DNA of 64,000 bases from Mycteria americana (GCF_035582795.1 NC_134373.1:30784501-30848500); one strand, 5' to 3'. Counted from the first letter of the stretch, positions 1 through 11,750 are shown. Notes: generated by a model from the sequence alone, not told the origin. Numbers and translations are program-made.

Positions 1-340
1 TGCTTAATTAATCTGGACTTTTAAGATGAAGGTAGGAGGCTGCAGTTTAAACTGTCTGAGATCAAGCCAGTACCTGGCCATGGGAAACTGTGCATACTAT
101 AATGCCGCTTTAAGTCAACAGTTAAATCAATGGGCACTTCATTATTTTATCAGTTGACAATCTGGTATATAAATGTGAAAAATTAAATATTCCTCCTTTC
201 CTCCATCCCCCTCCCCATCTCTTTCCCTCTTTTTTCCCATCCCGCTGCCCTCCCAGTAAGGCACAAGTATGGGATTCAATCTCCCTCTCATGAATTGTTC
301 CCAGGTAATATGCCCTCCTTCAGTGTAGTACAAACCCTAC
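1..340 (-). other. TFCP2L1: TFCP2L1 intron 2, 5' part (truncated by window)
   Basis: This is non-coding sequence downstream, in gene direction, of coding exon 2. It begins with a GTAGGG donor at 340-335 on the minus strand. A pyrimidine-rich run on the plus strand (about 190-250) is the only compositional feature. No exon, repeat or RNA is recognised. Exon 3 must lie beyond the left edge. Confidence 0.75.
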
Positions 341-492
341 CTTGGTTGAGGTAGGTCAGAGTTTCTTCATGCAGTTTCACAGCAGGTGACGTGGCTGTGC
401 AGAGGACGTACTGAAAGGGAGGCAGTTTGGCATCATTCTCAGGAGACAGCTGTGGTTCTTCCTGCTTGAAGATCGGCAGCGCAAGGACATCT
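341..492 (-). CDS. TFCP2L1: TFCP2L1 coding exon 2 (start of CP2/grainyhead DNA-binding region)
   Basis: This 152-bp internal exon reads [20 protein letters not shown], followed by [20 protein letters not shown] and [10 protein letters not shown] (50 residues). It is flanked by a TTGCAG acceptor (ending at 493) and a GTAGGG donor (340-335). The first base completes an Arg codon split from exon 1 (CG|A), and the last G opens the next codon, expected to be Gly. The peptide is the N-terminal segment leading into the CP2 DNA-binding domain. [11 protein letters not shown] is shared by TFCP2, UBP1 and TFCP2L1, but the exon 1 peptide joined to it is specific to TFCP2L1. TFCP2L1 is a nuclear transcription factor that family knowledge links to naive pluripotency and kidney or salivary duct epithelium. 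The coding sequence is intact here. Confidence 0.95.
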
Positions 493-1597
493 CTGCAACA
501 TACAATTCACACGCATTTAGTTACAAAGACTTCACAGAATGTTCTCACCTCAATCTGCATTTGATTCTCATGCTCTGAGATAATGGAGATAACTTAATGC
601 TTCTCCAGAGACTATGACAGCTAAAAAGGAAAGAATTTGGCCAGTATAATGTAACAAGGCGACTTCTGCCTCTAGGATGTCAGCACTAGACACAGAAGAA
701 CACAGCATTAGCAAAACAGAGTATTTCTGAGAATTAATTTATGTTTAAAACATAAATCAGATTTAATTTTCAGTTAAGCAGTCTTCCTGATGAGGAAAAA
801 AATTATCAAAAATAGATTCTTCATCCTTGTGGAATACATTTGTTTAAGGGTTCTTGGGTTCTCAGACAAAAGCCTTTCAGAAAAAAGCGAGAAAGAGCAC
901 TTTATTTTGACAGCTGAATGCCAGATAGTAAAATGTCTACAAGTAGCAGCCAAGGGTGAGGAGCAGATGCAGCTCTGGTGTAAAAAGGAGACATTCAGGT
1001 AAATGATGGCATGAACTGCTGGATTAATTGACTCGTAACATCTCCTTGCACTCTAATAAACCTGGTCCCAAGGAACTGCATAGCTCTTAAGAGAGCATGG
1101 GGCTCCCTTCATGAATGCACACAGGTGCTCAGGAGCAGCTTCACTAGGACCTGTGCACAGTCCCAGTTCTGGCTCCTTTACAAGATGTTCATGCTGACCT
1201 GCCTGCTGATTTGCAGTCAAACTGATCCCAACCCACACTAATCCCCAAGCAGAACAGGTATTAACAAGGCTGAGAGCACAACAGAATGATTAGTACAAAA
1301 TGAGATGTCAGGAATAAGCATCCTTACCTTAGTATGTCTGATACTGAAGAAGCGCATTAGCCTTTCCCATGTTGCTAACATTTCTGATCAGTGTGTCCAC
1401 CTACTTAAGGCACTAATATCCTTCCAAATTAGGGGATTATGTTGAACACAGAGATGTTTCAGAATAAGGAGTGATTTTTTTTTTTTCTCCTCCATTTCCT
1501 CCAGATGCGTGAAGACTTGAGATTCCCATTACAGAGGCTGCAGTTCTGCTCCTTTCAGTAATCTCATACACAAAAAGCCTTAAGAAAAACTGTTCAG

Positions 1598-1625
1598 GAA
1601 CATGCCAGCGTGTACAGGCATGTTC
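1598..1625. promoter_or_regulatory. Candidate p53/p63/p73 response element
   Basis: Two decamers separated by 8 bp: GAACATGCCA (1598-1607), which fits RRRCWWGYYY at 9 of 10 positions, and AGGCATGTTC (1616-1625), which fits at 10 of 10. The block is also a perfect 10-bp inverted repeat (1597-1606 and 1617-1626). An 8-bp spacer is within the accepted 0-13 range, but non-zero spacers usually lower affinity. It lies about 3.3 kb inside TFCP2L1 intron 1. The function is inferred from the motif alone. Confidence 0.4.
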
Positions 1626-1764
1626 CCTATGGAAAGACCATTAAGAATTTTTTCCTTGCCTGTTCAGTTAATGATCCACCCTGCATTCATTCATAGCACT
1701 CACAACCTTGAAGGCTACCCAGGTCATCAGTAAAACGGTGCACCAGTTTATAGCAAACTGTTGA

Positions 1765-1789
1765 AGTACCTGGTTCAAACACAGGTACT
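1765..1789. repeat. Short perfect inverted repeat with CAGGTA arms
   Basis: Arms AGTACCTG (1765-1772) and CAGGTACT (1782-1789) are perfect complements around a 9-nt loop. Each arm contains CAGGTA/TACCTG, the core bound by ZEB/Snail-type E-box factors. It lies 140 bp from the p53-type element. It may be a paired regulatory site or a chance hairpin. Confidence 0.3.
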
Positions 1790-4700
1790 CCTATTTATGG
1801 CAAAATAAAGCCAGAGAGCAAACTGTGCCATTTCAGATATAGACAGGAGAAAAGAGACACCCATCTCTATTTCCATTCTCTCTTCCAGTCCCACCCCCTC
1901 CATATTATCACCAACTCAAAGGCATCCCCATTTGCTTACTGGCATTACTGACATAATCACTGCTCTTGCCTAACTGCAGCCATAGAGAGGATTTCTTTTT
2001 TTTCCTTAGTGATGATGATTTACTACAGTAATGAAGTGACATAAATGCCTGCAGTAGATTTCTGAAATAGATAGCATTGCTCCACACACACACGCAGGAT
2101 CTGATACTGCTCCGCAGAGTCATCTCACTCACCCCGGATGCCAACATTTGCTGTTAACGCACTCGTCTGCACAATGCTATTGGAATGCATGTTGCTTTAC
2201 AGATGAGAACAGATCAAAAACTCTGAAGCCTGAAAGCTTCTGCAGTTCTGCAAAAAACAGCGCACAAAATCTGGCCCAGGTTTAACAGTTACGGGTAAGG
2301 AATTTGTACACCTATTCAGCTGAAACAGTCGAGAAATTTAGGCAAGGGGAAGTCAAAATTCAAATATCATATATCATATCAGGTTCTTAACACCCCTACA
2401 CTTGCTGGAACAGCTGTCTGATCACTGAAGACTGGAAGCATGGAGGAATCCATGATTTGGCTTCTGGAAAGCTTCGCCATATTGAAGCACTGATGAAGCC
2501 ACACAAGTTAATCAAATTTTTATTCCTATAGCATTTGAACTAATGGGCAGTGGTATCCGTGGCTTTGGATGAAGCTCTGCTAGAATATTTCACCTTATTA
2601 AAAGTGTTTGGAACTCAGAAGGTTATGAACAACAGATCAAGGCTTAAAAGAATTTCTAAGCTATAGGTATATAAGACGTCACAGTATTTGTTCAACTCTC
2701 TTCACTCAAGAGCTGCAAATCAAGTCTTGGGAAAAGCAGGCTTTCACAACAGTTCCCATCCTTTAAAAAAAGGTGGAAACCCTTAAAACTCTCACAAGTT
2801 TCAGCTTTATGCTAAAGCTTTACAGTTCTGGTCTTAACCAAGGGTTAGTCCACCTACCTGGGAAGGGAGAAAGTTATTTGAGACAGTTCAGCCATCTGGC
2901 AGAACAGAGAATGAAATACATACCGGGTTTCCATAAAAATGAATGAAGATTTACAAGGATTTTTCTGTAGTATTGTCTTGCTATAACTACAAATACTACT
3001 GAGGTACAGCAGAATGTACACAGATGTCTCAGATATGCACAAAGCCTTTGATGTCTGCAAAGTATAACTGATACAAACTTTTCCTACAGCTACTTCAAGG
3101 ATTGTACTATTTCAGCTTCCTCAACAAGGTCGCTACATGCGGGTATGGAGAGCATTGAGGAAGGCACAGCTCAGCAGAAGAATGCCCCTCTAGAAATGCA
3201 TGTCTTGACCCATTCCCACTGAGAGTCAATCAGCCAGAATTAGAGGTCTCTAGAAAAAACAAGGGTTTTATTCAACTGACCTTCCCTGAAACACCTGAGG
3301 CCATTCCTGCCATAAAACTAGTTTTAGGGCTTTTAGTCCCAGATCAAACACACCACTGTCACAGTGGCAGATACTCACTAAAGCTGAAGTTTTTTCCTAA
3401 AAACACTGACAGGTTACCTTCATACTAGCAGCCTTCCTGCCAGATCAGGTATCTTTTATCCCCTCATCTAGCATTCAAGTCAGGAGAAATAATCTAATGT
3501 GTTTTCTGGCCGATTCCAAGGAATTTGAATTGTGGGCTCGAGCTGATCCAGAGTTGATGATCGTGTAGCACTCTGATGCTACAAATCCATGGTGTTAATG
3601 AAGCAACCCGAGCACTGTAAATGCTCTCTAATGCAGAGTCCGTATGCACAAGTACAAATGCTGAGGCTCATCTGCTACTACCATTGTCACAGTCCTCAAC
3701 TAATCAGGTTCGCAAGCACAGATCAAGAGAGAACAAGACTTTTGCCCCACACACGTTGTTAAAATAGACTTACTGGGATAGAGAAAGGAGGCGAAGCACC
3801 TTGTATGAAGAAAGAGGGAAGCTGCCAGAAAGCAAGAATCTCACGGTATTGTATCATTTGATAATGGGAAGTTATTATTCAGTCAAAAAAACTCCTTTGC
3901 AAGTACACCAAAAGGGAGAAGGAATCATTAAGATTGCGTGTCTCCTTGAAAGGGAATTATTATCTGTGTTTGAAGTGCTTCGCCAGACAAACTTGGTGTT
4001 CTCTCAACAGTGGTTATTTGGGGGGTACATTTTGAACGCAAGGCTCTTGGGCCCCAGCCAGGTTCTCCACTGCTGCAATTGAGCAAAATCGCACTTCAGG
4101 GGAGCAGCAGCAATCGACACCAGCTGAGAGCTCAGCTTTACATATTCAGAAAAAAAAAAAATTCATAAGCACCCAGCAGAAAGGAAACTCCCAAAGTTGT
4201 CTGCTTTGTTGTCTTTTGGAGGGAGGAAATACGGGTTTGTGCTACACATGTTACAGACTATTGTTTAGCAGCCCTTGTGCTTAAATTAGGCACATTTAAT
4301 TAAAAGCGACTGTGTGGAAGCAGGAAAAAGCTGGTTTAGACAAGTTCAAAAAGTGAAATTCTGAGCTTTTTACCCATCATCCCAAAAAGAAGAGAAAGAA
4401 ATCGCGTCCCGAGAAAACTGGATGCCCCCTTAGTTTGCCAACAGACGCTTTCCTGAGACTTTTGGCAGCGCTCCGCAACTGTCGCACCTTCTCCCTCTGA
4501 GCCGCGCTGCCTACGCCTCTGAGAAGAGGGCAGCCGGCAAAAGCCATAAAGCGAGGCTGCAGAGAGTTGTCTAACTAGGCGCTAAAAAGACAGGGAAACG
4601 AAAAAAGAAGCGCCCACGCTTCTCAGAGAGAGTTATTTTCCGGGCGCAGCGGGCTCCCCGAGGCCGCGACCCTGGCGCGACCGGGCGATGCCGCGGCTCC

Positions 4701-4882
4701 GCTGCCCGCCGGGTACGGCCGCCGGGAACCGCCCGGGCAGCCCAGCGGGCGGGCGGCTTCGGCGACGGAGGGCAACCCCTCCCGCCCATCACCCGGGCCG
4801 AGGGGCCGAGGGCGCGGGGCAGCCCCGGGGGCTTCGGGCAGCCCCGGTGGCTTCAGGCCGCCCGGGGCGGCTGGGGACTCAC

Positions 4883-4944
4883 CGCAGGTAGCTGCCGGTC
4901 GAGTGCTGGTTGTAGTGCTCCGGCTGCGTGTGCCAAAACAGCAT
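4883..4944 (-). CDS. TFCP2L1: TFCP2L1 coding exon 1 (start codon)
   Basis: ATG at 4944-4942 opens MLFWHTQPEHYNQHSTGSYL plus the first two bases of an Arg codon, then a GTGAGT donor at 4882-4877. This N-terminus (MLFWHTQPEHYNQH...GSYLR) is, from memory, diagnostic for TFCP2L1; TFCP2 and UBP1 start with a different MAW-type peptide. Splicing to 492 restores ...[13 protein letters not shown] in frame, which fixes both the start and the splice sites. The exon lies in a CpG island with a TATA-like box about 155 bp upstream. Confidence 0.95.
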
Positions 4945-4947
4945 CTT

Positions 4948-4970
4948 GGGGGCGGCGGGCGGGGAGGGGG
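4948..4970 (+). other. G-quadruplex-capable G-run cluster next to the start codon
   Basis: Four G runs of at least three bases lie within 23 bp on the plus strand (GGGGG, GGG, GGGG, GGGGG, loops of 1-4 nt). It starts 4 bp upstream of the TFCP2L1 ATG. Because the gene is on the minus strand, the G-rich strand is the template, and the transcript is C-rich here. Confidence 0.5.
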
Positions 4971-5099
4971 CCCGGCGCCGGCGCGGTCCCTGGGGCCGGG
5001 GGAGGCCGGGCGGCAGGAGGGGGCCAGCCGGGCTGCCCACCCCGAGGCGCCGGGCACGGCTGCGGCCAGCTAGAGCCGCGGCCCCGGCGGCTCCCGGCG

Positions 5100-5107
5100 C
5101 TTTTATG
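5100..5107 (-). promoter_or_regulatory. TFCP2L1: TATA-like box (CATAAAAG), putative TFCP2L1 core promoter
   Basis: The minus strand reads GCCATAAAAG at 5109-5100, the only AT-rich octamer in several hundred bases of GC-rich DNA. If used, transcription would start about 25-30 bp downstream, near 5070-5075, giving a 5' UTR of about 125-130 nt before the ATG at 4944. The placement is plausible, but no start-site data are available. Confidence 0.4.
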
Positions 5108-5166
5108 GCTCAGCCCCGGCGGCCGCGGGTTGGCCGGGACGGGGCGCCGGAGCCGGCCGAGCCCTC

Positions 5167-5225
5167 CCCCGCCCCGCCCCGCCCCGCCCCGCCCCGGCCG
5201 GTCCCGTCCCGTCGCGTCCCGTCCC
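5167..5225. repeat. Tandem pentamer arrays (GCCCC)5 and imperfect (GTCCC)n
   Basis: GCCCC is repeated five times at 5171-5195, followed by GTCCC-type pentamers from 5201 to 5225 with one GTCGC variant. On the gene's sense strand this reads as consecutive GGGGC GC boxes (Sp1/KLF-type), about 70-120 bp upstream of the TATA-like element. It can also form a G-quadruplex. Confidence 0.75.
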
Positions 5226-5590
5226 GCCGCCTCCCCCGGCCCCCCGGGCAGGCAGGGCTCGGGGCAGCCCCGCGGCGGAGGGACGGGCCCCCCGGGGAAG
5301 GGCGGAGGCGGCGGGAGGTGGCCCCGCCGCGGGAACGGTGTTTGGCGGGGCCGTGGGGAGGGCAGGGGTGCGGGCGGCAGAGCGCGCCGTGGGCAGCGTG
5401 GGCAGCTTGCGCGCCCGGGCGGCAGCGCGGCTTCAGCGGGGCCCGGGGGGACCCCAGCTCCGGACCGGCTCTGCTGGGAGTTGCCGTCTGACCCCCAAAT
5501 TGCCCGTGTTGTTTAAAAGCAAGCCTCCTCACGTCGGGCCGTGGGGGTGTCCTGGCAGCTCCGGCCGACGGCAGTGAGGCCGAGTGTGAA

Positions 5591-8500
5591 ATCAGGGCTC
5601 GGGTTCCTCTGAAGTCTCTGGTTTTTTAAATTGCGGACAGCGGCTTGTTTTAACTCCGTGCTCTCTGTCTTGTAGGCCGGCCTGTGGCCTGTGCTTCCTG
5701 TTAATGTGAACTTTATGTCAGGGGGGTATTTTCCAGGTGGGAGAGTGAAAGACAAAGTAATTTGCCGGAGGACGTGCAGGAACAAGAGGACAGCGTCAGG
5801 GACTAACCTCACCCCTAACCCATTAGCCATATGATGGTGTGTCCAAAAACCCTCTGTCTCTCCTAACCCAACTCCCTACTCGATAAGGAGAAATCTGTTT
5901 CTTTACCATTTCAAATTGCAGATCCTGATCCGCACCTATAAGACTGTTCATACCCATCTTTTTCCTAACCCCCTGCTCTCTGTGCATCTTCCTGTCCCAC
6001 CAGTCCTTCTCCCCAAGTTTGGGGAGGGGAGCAAAATGGTGGAGGGGGTTCCCTGTTTGGTCCTATTGTCTATCCCTCAGCAGAAACGGAAACAGACCCT
6101 TAATTACTCTGAGTCATTAAAAATCTTCCAATTGGTTTTGCAGGAGAAGCCTTCCTACCTGCAAGCTTCCCAGTCAAATTTCAACTGAGAAAAAGTCAGT
6201 TTACTCACTGCTGTCGGCATATATTATTATGTACTCCCATATTTCACAGCCAAGATAGCGGCATTTCACTGTCGGATGAAATGTTCATTATCCTGCTATG
6301 ATTATAGAATCTCTATATTGTCATAACACCTAGAGAGCATCACTAGGTCAAGCCCTAGAGAGTCAGATGCAGTATAACTATAGGCATTGGCAGTTCATAT
6401 CCTGGTGCGTTACGAGGTGAAGAACAAGGTAACCTGAAGGGTAACCAAGTAGCTTTACAGAGGTATTATGAGTCTTGAAGTTTTTAAGATGCATTATTTA
6501 TATCTGCCAGTCTCTGTATGTTTCAGACTAAGAAATAGCACAGATAAATGTGTCTTTAAGGTATTTTATCTCTCCTCTGTTACTATACAGCTAGACAAAC
6601 ACCTGGTTCTTTCAAAGCAAAATGGTGGGAGTTATCTTGTCACTTTTTTACACTCTTAAAAATATTTAGCTCTGCTCACTCAACATCTGAGCAGCAGCAG
6701 CAGCTGCTCAGACCTTGATTGAGCAAAGTCTATATATAGCTCTTGGACAGAGAAACAAGACAAAGTTTGCTGAGGTGTCCAAGGACTTCTCTAAACAGTA
6801 AATATCCTTCCCCAGTTTGAGTATTTTGCTGCACTGACTGGAGAAATATGTAGTCCAATGTAAGAGTAAATGACCACACCGTATGAAACAAAGGATCCCG
6901 TCAAATCTGGCATGTCAATATTTTCTTTACTATCTTTCTAGAAAGTATGTTGGAGGGAAGATGACTTCAAAACAATCCCATTCATTTCCTCTCTAGCCTG
7001 TTGCTGAATGTAGAAAATAAGGTGAGATCTGCAAATTAATTTGGCAGAGACTCTGCCAGCAGCTCTGTCTTCTGAATCTTTCTGTCCCTCCTATCCCTTT
7101 CTTAGCCAAATCTGATGAAAAAAAAGACATCTTTGTTCTTTGTCTACCTCTCTGGAAAGAAATCTCAGCCCTCTTCTGGTCTAACTCCTGCTCTTCCCCC
7201 AGCGCAGAAGTTTGCATCACAGCATCAAATACCCTCTCCTGATCTTCTAAATCCACCACATCACACGGACCAAGTCCTCCTCTGCTCCCCTCTGGGCTCC
7301 CTTCATCGCCCGGCGTCTGCTCTTCCTCTTTCCCTAACACAGCCCCTCAGTGATGAAATCTTCTCCACCACAGCTTTCTCACCCAAACCTCCCTTTGCTC
7401 TCCTACTCCCTCCCAGATGAAAGTCATTTCTTTCCCTCTGCTGTGCTGATTGCTCTTCATCTCTCTTTTTAGATGCTTGTTCAATTGGCCATGGTAAAAT
7501 GCTTTGCTCATATGACTAAGAGGGATTGAGTGAATACTTTTTTTATGGATTTTTCTACTTGAGGTAATGCTATGAAGGGACCTCGGGATACTTTTTGTGT
7601 GAAAAAGTATTTTAAAAATAAGTTTCTTTCCCTGTGGATATTTGCGCCTGGGCACAAAAGTACCGTGCCAGTGAGTTCAAGCTGGCATAAAGAGGAACAA
7701 TATTTTAAAGTATGTAAGTCCTTTTGATTTAAAAAAAAAAAAAAAAACACAGAAAAACCCAAACACAAAACCTTCAAACATTAATATCTGCACTTGCAGT
7801 TTGAGATGTTATTGCCCCAAAAGTTCATTCTGCTGCTTCACTGGTCATTACAATCCCTTTAGCCACGCACTGAGTGGAAAACATGTATGCCCTTCATCTG
7901 ATTTGCTGGAGAGTCAAGAGGTTTAGATCAGCTTCTTGGCACTTAGGGCCAACCTAGTAGATTTTGCACTGAAGTGACTGAGATACAGTCACATATTCCG
8001 TTCCCTTTCTCCTCTGGAAAAAAGGTGTTTCCATTAGCCAAGGGGCTAAAGGGATGTGAGCGTGGGACCATTATAACACTGCAGAGATGGTTAAGTAAAA
8101 GCTCACATTGGTAAAAGTAATTATGCACTTAACTCCCACCAAATTCAAAGGAAACAAAGCATCTCTATACCTTTATGAATTCCACCACAAACATCTGAAT
8201 TGCTTCTGGAAAGTCTAACAGGAGCTTGTACGTCAGATAAGCAATTTTGTGTTCATGAAGCCCAAAATAAACTTAGTTAAATGATCAAGGTTGAACATTA
8301 TACTGTATTGAAGAGCTTCCAAAAGCTGCCATTAGCTCATTATGGCATTAGTCAAGGTTATTCAGGGATTACTCCAACTCTCTCCTGATGCATGGGCCAT
8401 AGAGTTGCAGCCTGTCTGGATGAACTGCAGGGAGCTGAAATGAGCTACAGAGACTTGGGAAGACTTATTGGGATGGTCACCCAAGCACTGAATATGCTTT

Positions 8501-10104
8501 AAGAAAAAAAAAAAAAATCAGCATGGTGCCTTTTGTGTTGCCTCTGTGTGTATTTTACCTCACAGGTTTCCAGCCTCTGACTTGGCGATCCTTGGGGGAA
8601 CTATATTTAAGTAGGCTCTGCAAGATAACCAAGAAAAGTGGCTGTACTGTGACTGGTTAATTTGCTCTGCCTTCCCTGGAAAACACTGAAGGCACCAGAA
8701 ACTAGGAAGGGCTGAAAACCCAAGGTTGTAATCAACTGCGATGTTCTGAATGAAGAAAGGACAGGTTTTATACAGCCCTTTTTGTTCTAAAAGCTGGAAA
8801 ATCATTGCTATGCCTTTGCCTGGGTTTGGGGCAGCTTCCAGTGGCGAGTGCAGGCTCTCCTGGGTAGCCCACTGACCTCTGAGGTCTCCTCATCCATCCT
8901 GTGCAGGTCCACTTTGCAGAGGGAGACCAGCCCAGGTGGGTTCCCGTTGGCCTCTACTGAACAGCACCTCGGGGCATGGCTGGTGGCCAGCAGTTCGGGG
9001 CAATGGTTACCTCCAGCAGTATGAATGTAGTCTTGCTGCTACAACCCAGAAGGAGGACACTGAACTGGAAAAACTGAGAATGAATAAGGTCTTGAAAATG
9101 TGCCTTACAGTGAAAGAAACAAGGAGCTTAGTTTGGTTTTACCCAGAGGAAGATTAACAGGTGACTCAAACATAGTCTATAAATACTCACATGGGAAATC
9201 AACATTTCATAACAAATGCTCCTAAACCTCACAGCAAAGATACAAGAGCCAGGGAATAAACACTGCAAATTAATAAACCGAGGCCAAAACCAGACTGCAC
9301 AACTTAGCAAGGAAAGTAATCAACTATGAGAGCAACTTTCCCAAAGTTTGTGGTTAAAGCCCCCTTTCCCCACCCCCATTTTCTAGATGTAAATCAAGAC
9401 TAAATTTTTCTCCTAAAAAAAAAAAGAAGTTAAACAAACAGGAATTCATTTAGGTCCTGTGGCCAGTTTGACAGAGGAGAACAAAGATGTTCACCGGGAC
9501 CCTTTACGATCTCTGACGTTGCCTCGCCAAAGGCGTCCAAACGCCTTCCTATTACAGTCACCTCCCTGTTCTACCGTGTGTGTCTAAGGCAATGCGTCCC
9601 CTTCCACAGCAGCCAAACTCCCAGCAACGCTCATATGTCGTGATGTGCTGTCAACACAATCATCATGACACAATGAGAACCACATTAACTGAACTTAATA
9701 GCAAAACAAATATCAGGAAGAATACCACACAGACTGGCTTATTTATTTTCTTATTCAAGTCATTCATTAAAACCCTCACCATTTTCTCGCTTATCAGAGG
9801 TCACCATCAAATTTCCAGCTGCCACTGAATTTCCAGGCACAACCAAGCACTGATGAATCCACGAGGTCTTTTTGCCACAGAAATTAAGCCTCATTTGCGA
9901 ACTTTCCCCAATGTCATATTAATCATTTTGACTGTCCTGATTTTATCAGCAGAATCAAATTTTTTTTTCCTTCCTGGTGAACATTTCTTTTAAAGTCATT
10001 TTGTTGTGGAAACAAAAAATATTTACACAATGAGGATGACTGATGATTGGATGACAAAATAAGCACTTTTTAAATGCTCATTATACATCTATTGGCATTG
10101 GCTT
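5591..10104. other. Intergenic sequence upstream of TFCP2L1
   Basis: No gene, RNA or clear mobile element is recognised. It contains short A-tracts (around 7730-7747 and 8502-8515), a CAG-rich hairpin-forming stretch near 6692-6710, and an AT-rich block at about 9780-10100 with ATTAATCATT-type homeodomain-like words. All open frames are under about 115 codons with no recognisable homology. Confidence 0.6.
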
Positions 10105-10560
10105 GCTCATTGTGAGCTACAGGCTGCAATTACGGGGACCGGCACTCTCTCCGATGGAGCACACACAGTAGCTGTGTTTACATTGCTGCGAGAGAGGCCT
10201 CCGGAGCCGGCAACGCTAGTAGGAAAGCAGCACATGACTTTAAAAAAAAAAAACAACAACAACAGAAAAAAGCATGTACTTTTTGGCCAGCAGCAGACAC
10301 TGACTCTGCAAACAGCTGCGCCCGGTGCGCGCCGGGGGCGAGTTACGGTCCCTCTGCCCGAGGTCACCACGCCGAGCCGCCTGCGGCCACGCGTGCTGCC
10401 TGCTCCGAGCAGCCTGGGCTGTCCTGGATGGAGCGGCGTAAATACATCATGGCCTCGCACACACCAGGTCAGCAGAGCACGGGGGACGGTCACCGCCCGG
10501 CACTTTGTGGGGAGCAGCGGCGGGAGGCGAAGCATCATCACCCAGAGCCGAAAACAGACC
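10105..10560. promoter_or_regulatory. Isolated CpG-rich patch (candidate distal regulatory element)
   Basis: Several CpG-dense stretches occur here (for example 10311-10400, with GCGCGCCGG and CCACGCGTG). The patch is flanked on the left by AT-rich DNA and interrupted at about 10240-10265 by an A-tract with (CAA)n. It lies about 5.2 kb upstream of the TFCP2L1 start. It does not encode a recognisable protein on either strand. An enhancer or alternative promoter role is inferred from base composition only. Confidence 0.3.
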
Positions 10561-10904
10561 AGCTCTGCTTATGGCTCTGCTGTCTGAGGAAGCTTTGCTT
10601 CACAGCAAAAAAGTCGTAGCCGGGACAAAAATATCTGTGAGGGCTGCCTGTATCCCACATCCGCCCACCAGTCTGGTTTGCCACCCTGCCCCAAACACTG
10701 GTGTCAGCGCAAGCGGGGAGGGGAAAGGGAGGGATGGAGCAGCCGGGGGCCGGGCTGCAGCAGGGACTGCTTAAACCAGCTTTGCCCGAGAGGTGGGTGT
10801 GTGAAAGCACGGAATGAGGTGCCAGAAGATGTCTGGTCCATAGATCCCACAGACCAAGGCTGTGTCCTCCCTCCTTATGAAAAGGGAGTCTGAAAGCCTG
10901 AACA

Positions 10905-11750
10905 AGAGGCAGAAGGCACTGTCTGCAGATTTGCAGGCAACACCAAATTAGGTGGGGCGGTTGGCATGCCGAGCACCAGTGCTTCAATGCAGCAGGACCT
11001 TGGGAAACTTGAGGCCAACAGAAACCTCAGGAAGTTTAGCAGAGACATGTGAAGTACTGCATTGAGCTGGAATAACCCCATGTGCCAGTTCAGGCTGGGA
11101 ACCAACTGGTTGAAGAGCAGCCCTACTGAGAAGGACGCATGTGTTATCTTGAAAGACAGCTTAAATAGGAGACAGCAGTTCCCTCTCACCACAAATGAGG
11201 CAAACTACTCCTCGTAATGCAGGAGATCAAGGGAAGTTATCATCCCTTCTGGTTGGTGCTGGTGAGACTGCACTTGTCTGAGCCTCCAATTCAAGAGGGA
11301 TGTGGAGAAGCTGGACAGAATCCAGCAGGTGAACTGGCAAAACACTCAGGGCCTAGAGCACTTCTCCTGTGAGGACAGCTTGAGGGCATCAGGCTTGCCG
11401 AGTAATGATGATGAAGACAGGACCTAATAGCAGCCCACAAGCTATGCAAAGGCAGTTAAAAAGATGATGGAGCCATATCCCTCTCAGTAGCAGCAGTGAT
11501 CAAAGCAGTGTCCACAAGCTGTGACTCGGGGTTAGATTGAACACTAGGAAAAACTTCTTCACTAGAGGACTGGAACACCAGACAGTCTGTGCATCTCCAT
11601 CCTTGGAGGTGTTCAAGATTCAGACAGACAGAGCCATGGTTGACTCAATCCAGTGTAGGCTCTAGCCCTGTTTCGAGGTAGCGGTTAGATTAGAGACATC
11701 CAGAGGTCCCTTCCCACCGACATTTCAACAAGTCTATGAAATCCAGCTGC
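10905..11750 (+). mobile_element. CR1 LINE fragment, old, 5'-truncated
   Basis: The sequence resembles the end of CR1 ORF2 and its 3' UTR: a GATTTGCAGGCAACACCAAA stretch near 10926, a block with CCAGCAGGTGAACTGG near 11321-11336, AGGAAAAACTTCTTCACTAG near 11546, GGACTGGAACACCAGACAG (11568-11586) and the CAGAGGTCCCTTCCCACC tail near 11701. The reading frame is broken by many substitutions, and the terminal 8-bp repeat has decayed. Total length is about 0.85 kb. Limits are approximate. Confidence 0.75.

Larger units (their letters stand above)
493..4882 (-). other. TFCP2L1: TFCP2L1 intron 1
   Basis: A 4,390-bp intron from the GTGAGT donor at 4882 to the AG acceptor at 494-493. It contains a p53-type inverted repeat (1597-1626), a second short hairpin (1765-1789) and a few short homopolymer runs (for example T around 1476-1485 and A around 4150-4160). 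About 420 bp at the promoter end lies inside the CpG island. I recognise no interspersed repeat or additional exon. The translatable stretches in it have no recognisable homology. Confidence 0.85.
4460..5590. promoter_or_regulatory. TFCP2L1: CpG island covering the TFCP2L1 promoter and exon 1
   Basis: An abrupt change to very GC- and CpG-rich sequence (for example 4630-5470), against AT-richer DNA on both sides. It spans coding exon 1, the presumed 5' UTR and about 500 bp upstream. It includes GC boxes, G/C pentamer arrays and a TATA-like element. Several long overlapping open frames on both strands here, up to 187 codons, come from GC content and rare stop codons; none resembles a protein. 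The limits are estimated by eye. Confidence 0.85.

Noticed and set aside
4571..5577. Several long overlapping open frames on both strands, up to 187 codons, around TFCP2L1 exon 1.
   Set aside because: They sit in a CpG island where stop codons are rare; the products are Pro/Arg/Gly/Ala-rich with no domain, and the real exon 1 is identified by homology and splicing.
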